Assembly (NCBI GenBank): GCA_007570785.1
Contig: ML660213.1
Span: 867,181-931,180, forward strand
Reading direction: 5' to 3'
Origin: Antilocapra americana
Taxonomy: Eukaryota > Chordata > Mammalia > Artiodactyla > Antilocapridae
DNA length: 64,000 nt
Below are positions 23,262 to 36,415 of this stretch, one piece after another. The notes below the pieces were generated by a model, which was not told where the DNA came from, did no database searches, and saw only the letters and a list, made by a program, of their open reading frames with translations. How positions within the stretch are numbered: position 1 is the first letter of the stretch; each line of letters begins with the position of its first letter. The position numbers were made by a program, and so were the translations under genes.

Positions 23262-23728
23262 TTCCAATCACAAAGAGAGACAATGCCAAAGAATGTTAAA
23301 ACCACTGCACAATTGCACTCATCTTACACACTAGCAAAGTAACGCTCAAAATTCTCCAAGCCAGGCTTCAACAGTACATGAACTGATAACTTTCAGCTGT
23401 TCAAGGTGGATTTAGAAAAGGCAGAGGAACCAGAGATCAAATTGCCAATATCTGTTGGATCACAGAAAAAGCAAGAGAATTCTAGAAAAACAACTACTTC
23501 TGCTTCATTGACTAGGCAAATTCTTTGACTGTAAATCACAACAAACTGTGGAAAATTCTTCAAGAGATGGGAATACTAGACAACCTTACCTCACTCCTGA
23601 GATACCAGTATGCAGGTCAAGAAACAACAGTTAGAAAAGGACATGGAAAAATGGACCGGTTTTGAATTGGGAAAAGAGGACATCAAGGCTGTATATTGTC
23701 ACCCTGCTTACTTAACTTATATTCAGGG
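23262..23728 (+). mobile_element. BovB LINE, upright 3' segment, first part
   Basis: Plus-strand BovB from just upstream of RT into RT. It begins with CTTCCAATCACAAAGAG, which also occurs in inverted form at the end of the minus-strand segment. Interrupted at 23728 by a nested tail. Confidence 0.92.
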
Positions 23729-23993
23729 TCAGTCAGTCAGTTCAGAAACTCAGTCATGTCCAACTCTTTGAGACTCAATGGACTGCAGCACACCAGGCCT
23801 CCCTTTCCATCACCAACTCCCGGAGTTTACTCAAACTCATGTCCATTGAGTCCGTGATGTCATCCAACAGTCTCATTCTCTGTCATCCCCTTCTCCTCCT
23901 GCCTTCAATCTTTCCCAGCATCAGGGTGTTTTCAAATGAGTCAGTTCTTTGCATCAGGTGGCCAAAGTATTGGAGTTTCAGCTTCAGTATCAG
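23729..23993 (-). mobile_element. BovB 3' tail nested in BovB
   Basis: A 265-base minus-strand BovB 3' end inserted in the upright segment. Host BovB sequence resumes at 23994. Flanks share a TCAGG-like short repeat, so the target-site duplication is weak. Confidence 0.88.
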
Positions 23994-24818
23994 GCATTGA
24001 GTACATCATGCAAAATGCTAGACTTCATGAAGCACAAGCTGGAATCTAGATTGCCAGGAGAAATATCAATAACTTCAGATATGCAGATGACACTACCCTT
24101 AGGGCAGAATCAAAGAGGAACTAAAGAGCCTCCTGATGAAAGTGAAAGAGGAGAGTTAAAAAGCTGGCTTAAAACTCAACATTCAAAAACTTAGATCATA
24201 GCATCCATTCCCATCATGGCAAACAGATGGGTAAACAATGCAAACAGTGACAGATTTTATTTTCTTCAACTCCAAAATCACTGCAGATGGTGACTTCAGC
24301 CATGAAATTAAAAGATGCTTGCTCCTTGGCAGAAAAGCTAAGACCAACCGAGACAGGATATTAAAAAGTAGAGACATTACTTTACAGACAAAGGTCCATC
24401 TAGTCAAAACTATGGTTTTTCCAGTAGTCATGTATGGATGTAAGAGTTGGACCATAAAGAAAGCTGAGTACCAAAGAGCTTATGCTTTTGACCTCTGGTG
24501 TTGGAGAAGACTCTTGAGACCCCTTGGAATGCAAGGAAATCAAACCAGGTCAATCCTAAAGGAAATCAGTTCTGAATATTCATTGGAAAGACTGATGCTG
24601 AGGCTGAAACTTCAATACTTTGGCCACCTGATGGGAAGAACTGATTCATTAGAAAAGACCTAATGAAATGGTTGGATGGCATCACAGGATGATGAACATG
24701 AGTTTGAGCAAAGTCTTGGATTTTGGATGTTGATGGACAGAGAAGCCTGGTGTGCTGTTGTCCATGGGGTCGCAAAAAGCTGGAGAGGACTGAGTGACTG
24801 AACTGAACTGAAATGTGA
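23994..24818 (+). mobile_element. BovB LINE, upright 3' segment, second part
   Basis: Continuation of 23262-23728 through RT (catalytic box YADD preserved at 24080-24091) to the 3' tail. It has lost a block just after 24660, where the conserved purine-rich GGCAGGAGGAGAAGGGG region should lie. Frame 24238-24663 is open but isolated. Confidence 0.92.
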
Positions 24819-26536
24819 GTATTTGTGAACTCTGTAATGATTCAGGAGAACTAAAGACAAATTCAACATTAAAATGCAATTTTTCATTTCAATGGTGCTT
24901 TTCCATAGTAATGTGTTTTGAGGGAGGAACAAGCATTGGGTCTTTATTTGGCTTCCCCTAGAACTGGACTTTGCTCCAAGGATTTAAGTACTGATCATTT
25001 ATTTGGAGGGATACCAGGAACCTTCATGAGAAGAGCAGGAAAGTGAGACAGGGGAGATAAGAAAGCCAAAAATAAGTCTTTTGTCAAGCAAGTTACCACC
25101 ATGATGAATGCAGCTTAATCACACTGGTAAAGTCTGGGAGTGAGCGGAGAATACAAACCTGTCATGCCATCTAAGCAGTAAGAGAACAGAAGCATTTATC
25201 CACCAACATCTAACAATCATTGGTTAAATGCTACCTCTTTTAAACGCTTAACTCCTTGGCACTTCCAGTCTGCATCAGTAAACAGGTGGCTCACAGGGCC
25301 AAGTGTCCCAGAAAGAGTCACAGAGTCTAGCAGCTGGAAGTATTATCAGTGTGCGTGGAAATGGTAATCATCAAGGACCAACTGACAGGGCCGTGGCAGC
25401 AACTGCTACAGAGTACACAGAGAAGGAATAAATATCAGAACCAGAATAGCAGTTATAAATTTCTATAAATGTGAAATCCACATAGAATGTGTAGGTTTCC
25501 TATTCTGAGAGAGGAAAATAATCTTAAAATTCAATCCTGGAGTGATTTTAGAAAAATGGGGATTTGAGGGTAGTTTTGCTTTTAAAATTCCCCTAAGAAA
25601 TACCTAAAGATTTCATTACAATGGTAGAACGGAATAGAAACAAGAAGAGCAAAAGAATAATACGGGTTTCCAAAGGCATTTAGTGCTCTCCCAAATCCTC
25701 ACATAATGATGAATTTTATTGCATCATAATTCTTATTTATTAACATTTCTTGTGTTTCAACACCTCCAATGAAATGCAACTATTTGTCTTTATGTTGGTC
25801 CAGGGAGCATTAGAGGACACCACACTACTCATATAACATATTAAGCACACCATCACTTGCACATCAAACTCTAATAAATTCCTGTATCTTGTGATTTAAA
25901 AGGAATGCAAGGCCTTGAAAGTTGAGAACACATCACAGTCTTAAATTTCCAAGTGGGAAACCCCATTTCTGTACAACTGGTAAAGAGTTTGAATATTAGG
26001 TTTTAACTAGGTATGCTTGAGGAAACATTATCCAGGCTAACTTCTTGTAGATTATTGTTTTTAATTGGCCCTTACATGAAGGACAATGTAGATTTTTGGT
26101 TAAAAAAAAAAACTATCAAACAATTATGGTGGGTGGAATGCAGCGTTAAAAGAAAATAATAGAATGTTCATTGGAACCTAGAGGCAGATCAGTTATGAGG
26201 CCCAGCTTTGAAGTTGAGTAAGACAGTTTCTTTTCTGGCATGAAGAGCTAGCTAGGTTAGGTGAAAACAACTAGTATACAAGATACATAAATATTTTTCA
26301 TGAATATCAAAGCACAGAAGAGAAGATAGTAGAATACTGCTGAGCCAAATTCTGAGGGATAAAAAATAAATCTGGAGCAGAGAGTTATCAGAGTGCTAAG
26401 ACTGCTTTTACCTTGAGGGTATCTGTCTGTCGATCTGACAAACTTGGACTCTGGTCTGCAACCTCACTGGGCTCCTCTAGGTGAAAAGCTATAGAGAGGG
26501 CACTGCCTTACAATTTGTAGAAATTCTTCTAAATAT
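24819..26536. other. No gene seen
   Basis: About 1.7 kb of single-copy-like DNA. No frame with recognisable domains, no repeat family recognised. Confidence 0.45.
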
Positions 26537-26672
26537 TTTTTTAATTTTTATTCTATACTGGACACTTGTTAATTTACAATGTTACATTAGTTTCAGGTAT
26601 ACAGCAAAGTGATTCAGTTAGAAATATACATACATGCCTCCTTTTTCCAATTCTTTTCCCATTTAGGTTATT
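26537..26672 (-). mobile_element. Ruminant L1 3' UTR fragment
   Basis: Antisense L1 3' UTR: AATTTACAATGTTACATTAG followed by CAGGTATACAGCAAAGTGAT, then the TTCTTTTCCCATTTAGGTTA block. Confidence 0.85.
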
Positions 26673-28654
26673 AAAGAATTCCTCTAAACCTACACCATCA
26701 GAAGAAAGTGAACCAGAACTGGTACTCCACACTACTACCACTGATTCTGGTGTATGATAGGCAAACATTTGACTGGTTCTGAAAACAGTATGGAAAAAAC
26801 CAAAGGAACCACTACAGAAAAATGCAGCTAAGATACCCAAGGCTAAGTGAACCAGGGAAGTAAGAGCTCTGAATCTGCCTTGGGGGGTTTCTGTCTTGGT
26901 GCACCCCCTTACTCTTTGAAGAATTCACACAAACATCTTCCCCAAGGCAAATATTAGCACACCAAAGGGAACCATGCAGGAAAGGCACCATGAGGAAGAA
27001 GAAACACAAAAATGCAACTCAGAAACAGACTCACACAAACCTTAGGTATAAGCACTATCAAACGTTACAAAACAACTATCTTATTCTCTTTAAATAAATA
27101 ACACAATCAGAATTGTAGACAACAGGAAACTCTAAATGACAGCTGATCTGAAAAAGAAACAAAATGATTTCTAGAAATAAAATGCACAGGATTAAACATA
27201 CTGAACATAGATGGTAGCAAATGGAAAAAAGAGAGTTGTTAATTAGAAGCAGTTTAGTAGACATGAACCAAAATAAATTGTAAAGAAATAAAAAAGAAAT
27301 ATAAACAGAGGGGAAGAGACAAGGACTACATGGTGAGAAGTCCTAACATTATGTTAAAACTGGAATTTAAAAAGAAAAGAGAAACTTAGTTTCAGGCAGT
27401 ATTGCAAGAGATAATTCATAAGAATTTTAGAATGTATGAAATATACTAACTTAGATTCAAAGAATCTAAAAAAGATAAATCCCTAATAGATTAGGGCTTC
27501 ATAGAAAAAGAGTGAGAAAACAAAGACATCTTTCATGTATTTTTGGTATGTTTAGGGACTCCTCTTCCCTTATGACCGGACAAACCACAAGGAAAGGTTC
27601 TACAGCAATTTCATGTCCACAGGCTACCAAACATCCTACTCAGGAACATCCTACTTAGAGTTGATAAAACTCTAAGAAGTAACATAGCAACAGAGGATTT
27701 CTATGAACCATCAATTTACACCAAGTACTCACCAATAACATGCTTAGGACTTAAATCTCCTTCAGTCTGAAGAGTCCAAAAATATCCAGAATGATCAAAT
27801 CAGTTCAAAACATTTCTAAGAAAATAGTCCTCTAAGAAGCTAAACTGTATAAAACAGATGATGAAAAGGTAAGGATCTAGAAGAGGTAATTCCAAAGTGT
27901 GATTATTAGTTAGTAAAAGTCATATATATACAAATATCTGATGGGCCAGCAAAAGCACAACAAATGTCATAGAAAATGGTGAACAATTGCAGATATATTG
28001 TGACATTCAAGAGTCAGTTTGTGGCTATATATAGCTTAATATTCTTACTTCCCTCATAACCTGTCCTTCTGAGTTGAAATTGTTTATTTATTATCTGTAT
28101 CTTAGCCATGTCTATAATCTTCTAGGACAAAGAGTACGTCTTAGAGCCTGACCCTCTAGTAAGTTCCCCCAAAAGAGTGAGGACCAAGTGTATTAAAGAA
28201 CTGATGACTAAAAGAGGCAATGATGTGAAAGATATTTGCATAGCATGTTAACTGAAAAAGCAATAATATTACATAAAATCAAAATTCCATATACAAATAA
28301 ATTACAATAACATTTTAAATTCATGCACAAGAAAGGAAAAAATATCAAAATGGTGCTATCAATTATTATAATTATATACTGAAAAACTTTTTTCCATTTT
28401 TATACTCCTTTTTAAGAGGTTCTTGAAAGAATATGCATTACTGCTGTATTAGAAAAAATAAGAAAATCTGAAAATGTAGATATAATCTCATCAAAACAAT
28501 TTCTAACACATAATATAATCTATAACACATTCATCATAAAACTTAGCATCAGATGTGTCACTGATATATTCCTTCATCTCATTTCCATGTCAAGTTAAAT
28601 CAATATATATTAGCTAAACACCACTTTAGACAAGTGCAAGATGGGATTTCTTTC
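26673..28654. other. No gene seen; possible old L1 debris
   Basis: Mostly single-copy-like. An A-rich stretch at about 27050-27900 has the base composition and some word similarity of very old L1 ORF1-type sequence, but I cannot align it with confidence. Confidence 0.3.
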
Positions 28655-28780
28655 TTCAGAGAAATTTTTCAGGGCAGAAACTGTCCTATTATTTCTGTGT
28701 CTTTTATGGTGCCAACCATAGGATCAGGCAATAAAATGCACATACAGTAAATATTGATGATGTAGAGGAAATTTAACATT
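28655..28780 (+). mobile_element. L2/MIR-type 3' remnant
   Basis: Diverged L2-like 3' end: GGGCAGAAACTGTCC, a poor copy of the 'cctggcacatagtagg' block, then CAGTAAATATTGATGATG. Confidence 0.45.
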
Positions 28781-29920
28781 TTGGCTTGAGGAGGTTAAAA
28801 AATTAGGTGTTTCTCCAAAAAGGGGAATATATTTTCAACTACAGAGAAGGGAGATAAGCACAGAGCATGTGAAAGCTAGTGGGTATTAAGATGATACTGG
28901 AGGCTGAAAAAGAACATCCTTTCTAAAAATGTATTGCAGACAGTACCCATTTATCTTATGACCCTCAATGGGAAAGAGGGGATAACCTTCAAAATTTTAT
29001 TTTTCACGGCTTTGATACTTTCAAGTATCACCAGAATTAGTTACCCAGGAAGAAAACAAAGGATGAGGAGTATGTGAGCTTTTAATCAGAGGCTTAATTA
29101 TTTCTCTTTATTAGGTGCTATTTTTAAATGGAAACATTATATCCTGTTTTGGGAATTTAATGCACATATATCAGACTCCAATGATATAGGTGACATCAAC
29201 TTTGATTGCAACCTAACATTTATATAAAGATTTTTTCACTTAAAGTATTCTGTGTAATTATACCACCCACACAAGGATGAACAGTAATGCCCTTGGATCC
29301 CAACAGCAGGTTATTTATAAAAAGAAGAAAACAAAAGAGTCCAAAAATACTCCCAGATTTACGAAAGCTATCGTTTTTTTTTGCAATCTGATTTACATCT
29401 CCAAAGTGCCACTGTCTGTACCTTTCCTATGAGTTATTTTAAATTCCTTTGAGATCAACAAGGCATCTTAATATGTAAAGTTTACTTAGAAAAAAATCCC
29501 ACAATTAAGTAGTTCAAATACCCACTAGTGAGATAGTTAAAGTTATCCCCATCAACTGTGTTGGGTGTTTATCTAGTCACCTCCCTGTGTCATTGATAAC
29601 TCTCAGAGGCAAACTGTGCCATAAATGTTAAGTCATCCCTTGGACAAAGGGGTTAGGGCAATAAAAACTTGTCACTTTTTATGACGGAAACAAGGATAAG
29701 CATACATTCTACAGAAACCTTGAAATACTTGGTACATAAATGTTGTCAAATATATTTGGTCCATTTTATAAAGTTTCTTTTGACAAAAATCTGAATTCTT
29801 ACATCTGTTAAAGATTTTAGCATTTCCATAACTTTGTCTCCATGAGTTGCAAGTTCTGTCTTGGGACTTTGCCTGTTCAGTTCTGAAGGTGCATTCTTAA
29901 TTATTAGGGTAGAAATATAA
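28781..29920. other. No gene seen
   Basis: AT-rich single-copy-like DNA up to the SINE fragment at 29921. Confidence 0.4.
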
Positions 29921-29999
29921 CAGAGGAGCCTGGTGGACCACAGTCCATAGGGTCTCAAAGAGTTGGACACAACTGAAGCAGCTTGGCATGTATGCACGC
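29921..29999 (+). mobile_element. Bov SINE 3' fragment
   Basis: The 3' part of a Bov SINE (CAGAGGAGCCTGGTGGACCA through AGTTGGACACAACTGAAGC), headless. Confidence 0.88.
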
Positions 30000-30023
30000 A
30001 TAAATAATTTACATACAATAATA

Positions 30024-30239
30024 CTTTCCTAGTGGTTCAGTGGTAAATGATCTACCTACAATGCAGGAGACGTGGGTTCAATCCCTGGGATGGGGAAGAA
30101 CCCCTGGAGAAGGAAATGGCAACCCATTCCCGTATTCTTGCTTGGACAATTCCATGGACAGAGGGAATCCCATGAACTGGCAGGCTACAGTTCATAGGGC
30201 CACAAGAATGACTTGGCAACTAAACTACCACCACCACAC
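30024..30239 (+). mobile_element. Bov-tA type SINE
   Basis: Plus-strand tRNA-headed SINE from TTCCTAGTGGTTCAGTGGT to a CCACCACCAC end. The promoter B box is nearly intact (GGTTCAATCCC). A duplicated CCATG block lies near 30150-30180. Confidence 0.92.
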
Positions 30240-30360
30240 CCAATAATAAGAAATATTCTATAACAGTGATACCTGAGCTATACTTTAGAAATAGGCAAGT
30301 TAAAGTAGGAAGGGCTCTTCAATACCTATTCTGTTTCAATTTTAAGCAGTTAGGTTTTAT

Positions 30361-30650
30361 TTTTTACTATTATATTGTTTTTAATTGATTTACAATGTTG
30401 TGATAAGTTCTGATGTACAGCAAAGTGATTCAATTCTGCATATACATACATCCCTTTTCATATTCTTTTCCACTATGGTTTATCACAGAATATCAAATAT
30501 ATCCCTGTGCTATATAGTAGGACCTTGTTGTTTATTCATGCTATATATATCAGTATGCATCTGCTAATCCCAGACTCCCAAACCTTTGCCTCCCTCACTA
30601 CCCTCCCCCTTGGTCACTACAAATCCGTTCTCTGTGTCTCTATGTCTTAA
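30361..30650 (-). mobile_element. Ruminant L1 3' UTR fragment
   Basis: Antisense L1 3' UTR, longer than the copy at 26537: TTGATTTACAATGTTGTGAT, GTACAGCAAAGTGATTCA, then TGTGCTATATAGTAGGACCT and TCCCTCACTACCCTCCCCC. Confidence 0.88.
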
Positions 30651-30784
30651 GCACTTAAGTTTTAAATTTTCTGGGTAGACTTCTTAGCGTTGTCTGAGAA
30701 TGTGTTTTATTACTGCAATGAAAAAATATGAATACTTGCAGTTTATAACCTTATAGTTACAAAGTAACTTCAGAGAAATTAGGT

Positions 30785-30925
30785 GATGATTCACAGAACA
30801 ACCTGTGAGTTTAACTATTAACATCACTGTTTTCCTTTATTAACGAATGAGACTCTGATAGGTTGGTAAGTAACTTCTCCCAAGGTCTCAGAACTAATAC
30901 ACAGTGGAGTCAGTCTGAACATTGG
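30785..30925 (-). mobile_element. MIR SINE remnant
   Basis: Antisense MIR core: the block equivalent to 'gatgaggaaactgag', then GGTTGGTAAGTAACTTCTCC, CAAGGTCTCAGAACTAATA and GTGGAGTCAGTCTGAAC. Confidence 0.6.
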
Positions 30926-30974
30926 GAAACAGGAAAAGAACCACAACTTCTCTTCTTTGCTTCTGCATCCCAGT

Positions 30975-31173
30975 GCCTCCAAAAGGTAGCTCAGTGGTAA
31001 AGACTCCACCTGCCAATGCAGGAGATCCATGTTTGAGCCCTGGGTCAGGAAGATCCCCTTGAAAAAGGAATGGCTATCCACTCCGGTATTCTTGCCTGGA
31101 GAATCCCATGAACAGAGGAGCCTGGCAGGGTTGCAAAGAGTCAGACACGATTGAGCAACTGAGCACACACACC
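30975..31173 (+). mobile_element. Bov-tA type SINE
   Basis: Plus-strand SINE from a damaged head (GGTAGCTCAGTGGTAAAGAC) to GAGCACACACACC. About 20 bases are missing before the final GTTGCAAAGAGTCAGACAC. Confidence 0.92.
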
Positions 31174-31400
31174 TCCCAAAATGTTTGCACATAGTAGGTG
31201 CACATAGTAGGTGCTCAGTACCAGATGTAGCTTACCTTTCCTGTAAGTTACAAAAGGTCTTTGTGATACATCTAAGGAAATACCAAAAGGCCTATGTGAA
31301 CAAATCCCTTTCATAAGCGTAATACTGAGGCTTGAAAAACTGCTATGAAAATACCTTAAAGGAACTAGTCTTGCGAAAGCTGAAAGATTTCTTATTGTGA

Positions 31401-31710
31401 ATGTGAAAGTCGCTCAGTCTTGTATGACTCTTTGCGACCCCATGGTCTATACGGTCCATGAAATTCTCCAGGCCAAAATACTAGAGTGGGTAGCCTTTCC
31501 CTTCTCCAGGGGATCTTCCCAACCCAAGGACTGAACCCAGGTATCCTGCATTGCAGGCAGATTGTTTACCAGCTGAGCCACAAGGGAAGCCCAAGAATAC
31601 TGGAGTGGGTAGCCTATCCCTTTTTCAGGGGATCTTCCCAACCCAGAAATCGAACTGGGGTCTCCTGCACTGCAGGCGGATTCTTTACCAAGTAAGCTAT
31701 CAGGGAAGCC
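31401..31710 (-). mobile_element. Bov-tA SINE with duplicated head
   Basis: Antisense SINE in which the tRNA-head half is present twice: TTTACCAGCTGAGCCACAAG GG... at about 31560-31590 and TTTACCAAGTAAGCTATCAG again at 31684-31705, with a repeated AATACTGGAGTGGGTAGCCT block between. Such partial dimers are common in ruminants. Confidence 0.92.
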
Positions 31711-34578
31711 TTAGCCTTCTTATTGGAGTCATGCATTTAACCAACGACAATCCTAACATTTATGTTTGGGCCAGATACAGTAATGGAACCTGGATTTTTT
31801 AAAAAAATGTCGAGTAGAGAGATTAGGACATGAAGCACCGGTTCTTAGAGATTGGAAACCCTAACCTCTTGTGAAGGTAGTCAGAGAGCAGCTCTGAAAC
31901 TGAAACCAGTAAACAACTCAGGGAAGGGGTACCCGTGAGTGACCCTCAAGGATCAACAGCTGGACGGAGAGGAACAATCTCAACATAAGGTCACATGGAT
32001 AATTGTCAGGGCAGAATTCTGCTGGCTGGTATGAGTGTAAGTGGCTGTGCTTTCAGAAATTAATTAACCATTAAACTTCCACTCACAGTGTAACTAGGAT
32101 CATTAAGACACCTGTGCAAAACCAATCCTTCCCAAGAATGAGACTATCGCCCACACCCCAAATCACCCAGGACTCTTCTAAGCTCTGGCTGTTCTTCAGT
32201 CACAAACCAAGTTTCCTGAAGGGATAATCTTGGTGGAGCCTGGATGCAGAGGGTAGAGTCAGCCTTGTATACCCTTGATACAAATATAAAAGCAAAGTAT
32301 TGAAAGATTCTTAGGGCCAGGGATCTATCTTCATCTAAGTTATAATTCTAGAACATAGAATAATGTCTACTTATATACAAACACAGAATTTTGTTGTTGA
32401 GAGTTATTTCACAGATCCCATGCAAAATCTTAGCCAGATGAAAGCAGATCAGAATTGGCAATGAAAGGCAAACTGAGATGAGGCATTGAGAAAATGCCCT
32501 TAGGGAAAATTCTGTAAAGATAAGGAAGGAACAATAAGACAAACCCCAATAACTTCTCTACCTTTTGCCAGTAGTCAGACCTGCTTACGTGTACATCTAT
32601 AAACTAAAATGAGTTATAGGTGATAACAACTATGAATAAGAAGACACAGTGGTCTTAAATGTGATAGGTAATTTAAGATTCAAGGAGGTATATGATGTAA
32701 AAATTTGACTCCAGATAAAATCATAAGTGGTGAGATAAAATATTCAAATATTGTATTTGGGAATTGAATTTGTATTGAGCTACATTAAAATTAAGAAATT
32801 TAAAAATACAAATTGTTCCCAATTGTTAACAATCACTATATATTTGAGAAGCATAAATCCAGTGTCTTTTAGGAGGGTAAGTGAAGTTATTAATAAGAAA
32901 TAATTAGAAAAGAGTGATAAAAGATATGGTACACATAAGTACTAAAGAAAGGAGAGAAAAATCAATATGAAAGGAGAAATTTAAGTTAAAATTCTATATC
33001 TTCATTTAATTTTATATGATCTTTCATTTTCCCAATAAACAGAACATCATGACACCAGGAATCCACAATTGGATTTAACAGATGTTACTATTTTGCCATA
33101 TTTTTTTTGAACTTTTTTCAAATAAATAAAGCTGGTTTATGTTATTCCCAAGTAAGTTTTATTATTTTATCTACATAACTGTATAACATCAGGGATCTTG
33201 GGGAAACGTAACTCCTTTAGTTAAACATAGGATAAACCAATAATGTTTATTTAAAGTTTTAAAGTCTGCTATGAAGGAGAAAAAGATATATATCACACAG
33301 TACTTCTCACTTAGCAGGGATTTCTCTGTGGATGTCTGTGCCTCTGAGAGCAATGAGAATTTCATAATGTTTCCCTGAAGCTTAGGAACTGAACCTACAA
33401 AAAACGATGCTTCAAGTATATAAATGATTATACCTTGAATATTATTGAATAACTATTAAAGAGACATTCTTTTTTTAGGAAAATAGCATGTATTATTAAG
33501 ATAATGTTTTAAGTCATGAAGTTCAACAGAATAATGTACACAGTTAATACCTACCTCAAAAAAAAAAAAACTCCTAAGCATGATTTTAAAAAGTCCCTGA
33601 TGTCTTTTAAAGATTCATTTATGACTGAGATAATAATAAGTCATTAGTTTTGCATCAAGATTGAAAGGCAGACACACCTAAGAGTGAACTCTGACTAAAA
33701 CCAACTCCCAGGTGAAACATTAAATATGACAAGAATGTTAACAGCCAATAAAAAAATAGAAAGATCTTGTCATGCCTCAGTTCCATAAAATGTTTATGAC
33801 ACAGTAATTGGATCTGCTCAAATACTTCAAGAAATGAAATACAGTTATGATTTCAAGTGAATATTGACATTGAATCTTCTTTATCAAACATTGAAAAGAA
33901 AATCTAGAGTGTCAAAGAAACCAAACTATTTCACTAATATTAACATAGTAGTTAATCTTGCACAAGAAACTTCCCAATTGTAGTTACACAAAATTAAGAG
34001 CCATTCTGTGCCAAAGCAGAGAGTTTTCTAATATTTCTTGGAGCTAATGAGCCTCTCAAAATTGATCATTGCTTTCAAAACAACAAACTAACAAAAAGTG
34101 ACCATACTAAAAGTTTCTGTCCTTCTTCATGTTCCTTACAATAAAATATGATTACTCCTCACATGGCTCCTAACATATTTCACTCTTTTTATTTTGTTTG
34201 AATTCATTTTTTTAGTATAATTGATGAACAGGAAGACGCCTTTCATCATAATTCAAATAATTCAAACCTCCATAGAATTTCCACCCTCACTGCTCACTTC
34301 TTAACCTTGTCCCTGTCCCTGTTAATTCATGGACCATAGTTTCCTAATATTTATAAATTACAAGGTTACCTTATAACCTAATAAGAGCACTTTCTCATAC
34401 TATCAGTTTATAATACCATGTTCTGCATTGACACTGCAAAACTTCCCAGTATGAGATTCCAAGTCCAGTATTTCCAAAGACAACTTCCTTAATCTGCCTC
34501 TTCCCGCTGAGACTTTTTTGACCAAGTCAGGATAAATAGAAAATTAACAATCACCTGGATAAGTCAAAGCATCCCGAG
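31711..34578. other. No gene seen
   Basis: About 2.9 kb, largely single-copy-like. T-rich blocks near 33095-33120 may be antisense old L1 tail, not firmly assignable. No supportable coding frame. Confidence 0.4.
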
Positions 34579-34758
34579 TGCTGTTGTTGTTGGGCTACTA
34601 AGTCGTGTCCAACTCTCTGTGACTCCATGGACCGCAGTGTGCCAGGACCCCCTGACCCCCACTATCTCGCAGAGTTTGCTCAGACTCAGTTCATTGAGTC
34701 GGTGATGCTAACCATCTTACTCACTGCTGCCCCTTCTCCATTTGCCTTCAATCTTTCA
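34579..34758 (-). mobile_element. BovB 3' tail fragment
   Basis: Antisense BovB 3' end (TTGTTGTTGGGCTACTAAG, GTGTCCAACTCTCTGTGACT, then CGGTGATGCTAACCATCTTA). 5' truncated. Confidence 0.85.
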
Positions 34759-34879
34759 ACTCATTATCTTTTTATGAATTGATAAGGTAATATACAACTT
34801 CCCATTACTTATTGTGGCCTCTGTGACTCATTATTATACAAAAATAATTCAAGTCTTCGGCACGTTCAGAAAACAGTAT

Positions 34880-35185
34880 TTTATGTCCTACAAACAGACT
34901 GTACCTTTGACTGCACTTATATGAGGTACCTAGAATAGTCAAATGCATAGGTTCAGAAAGTACCTCGGTAGGTGCCAAGGGCTGGGAGGTGAATGCCAAG
35001 GAGAAATGAGGACTTATTGTTTAATGGGGACAGAGTTTCAGTTTAGGAAGCTGAAAATTCAGGAATGGATGATAATGAGAATTGCACAACAACGTGAATG
35101 TACCTGGTGCTACTGAACTGTACAGTTAAACAGTTAAAATAGTTTTAGATTATGTGACTTTTACCACAATAAGGGAACACATTTT
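34880..35185 (+). mobile_element. Old L1 3' UTR remnant
   Basis: Shared old mammalian L1 3' end landmarks in order: CCTAGAATAGTCAAATGCAT, GTTCAGAAAGTA, TTGTTTAATGGGGACAGAGT, GAATTGCACAACAACGTGAA, CTGAACTGTACAGTTAAACA and TGTGACTTTTACCACAATAA. Confidence 0.82.
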
Positions 35186-36415
35186 AAAAAATAAAAAGAA
35201 GCCATGTCTGTTTATATGCTTAATGCTGATTGTGTCTACACCAGCACAGTGGAAATCTCAGCAACTACCTGGCAATCTGGGTGAGATGGGCAGAAATACT
35301 TACAACATTCTTCCTCTTTATTAAGGGAATTCTGTGTGTCCTATCACACTGGATTATGGGATTATATTTACCGTTAATGACTCAAGGAAGCAGCGTTCTG
35401 TGGCTCTGAAGACTTTGAGCTCTTGGAGTCTCACTGGCTACAATTTCTGAAATTCTAATTGGATGTTGATGTTTGAAAATCACTTTAAACTCTATAGTGT
35501 TCCATTTTATCCACTTTAAAATATAGCATTTAGATTCCATGAATTAAACCATTCCAAGACTTTAAAACCATTCCAGGTAGATAGTAAATATTTAATAAAT
35601 GTTATTATTGTCCCAACGTACTATATGATTTGTGGTAATAAAAATCCCACAATATCCAAATAAGTACAACTTGCAGCAGTATATTGTCTTTATTATATTC
35701 TGAAAAGCTTCCCCCCTCAACAAAAAAGGAAAGAAGAGATTTTCATATTTAAGTTCATCATAATTCCCTAGAGTTCTATGTAAAATACAGATCCATCTGT
35801 AAGATAACTATTAAGAATTTGGGGCAACTGTTGTGTTTGTACATAGCTTCTCTATCAAAAACTGATGGGTTGATCAAGTTTTGCCCTAATATATAGCATC
35901 CAGATTACCAAGAAAAAAAATTCACAATAAACCAGAAAGAAAGTGTACTCAAAATGAAACAACAAAAGAAATAGCCTCTCAAGCATCTATCAAGGTAAAA
36001 TAGCAATAAATTCTAATCAATGGCGTGTCAGTTCCCATTAAAGAAAACTAGAGCTGTGAGCCTATCTACTTTCTGACATGAGGTTTTCTCCTGTAAGAAG
36101 TAAACTGTAAAATTTCACCTGAATATCTGAATTTAATAAGCGGATGCTAGCTGTCTGGAAACACAATTTTTAACAGAGCAAAACAATTTGTTTTAATGAT
36201 TGTAAAAAGAATTGCTGTATAATAGCAATAATAATATAAGGACATAGTTATCCCTTTGAAGAGAGAAACTTTCATAAATCTGAAAGATTTTCTGGAGGAA
36301 AGGGATTTATGTTTAAATGGGTACTATTTTTTCAAACCTCACTACTTCCATCTGTGTTAACCATATTACCTTGAGTGAGGTGATGGGGCCAGAAGCAGAT
36401 CAAGAATGAGAAGCA
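35186..36415. other. No gene seen
   Basis: Single-copy-like AT-rich DNA; no recognised element. Confidence 0.4.

Noticed and set aside
31401..31710. Repeated ~120-base units suggestive of an array
   Set aside because: Explained by a partially duplicated Bov-tA SINE. Only two units, and nothing like a CRISPR array is expected in a mammal.
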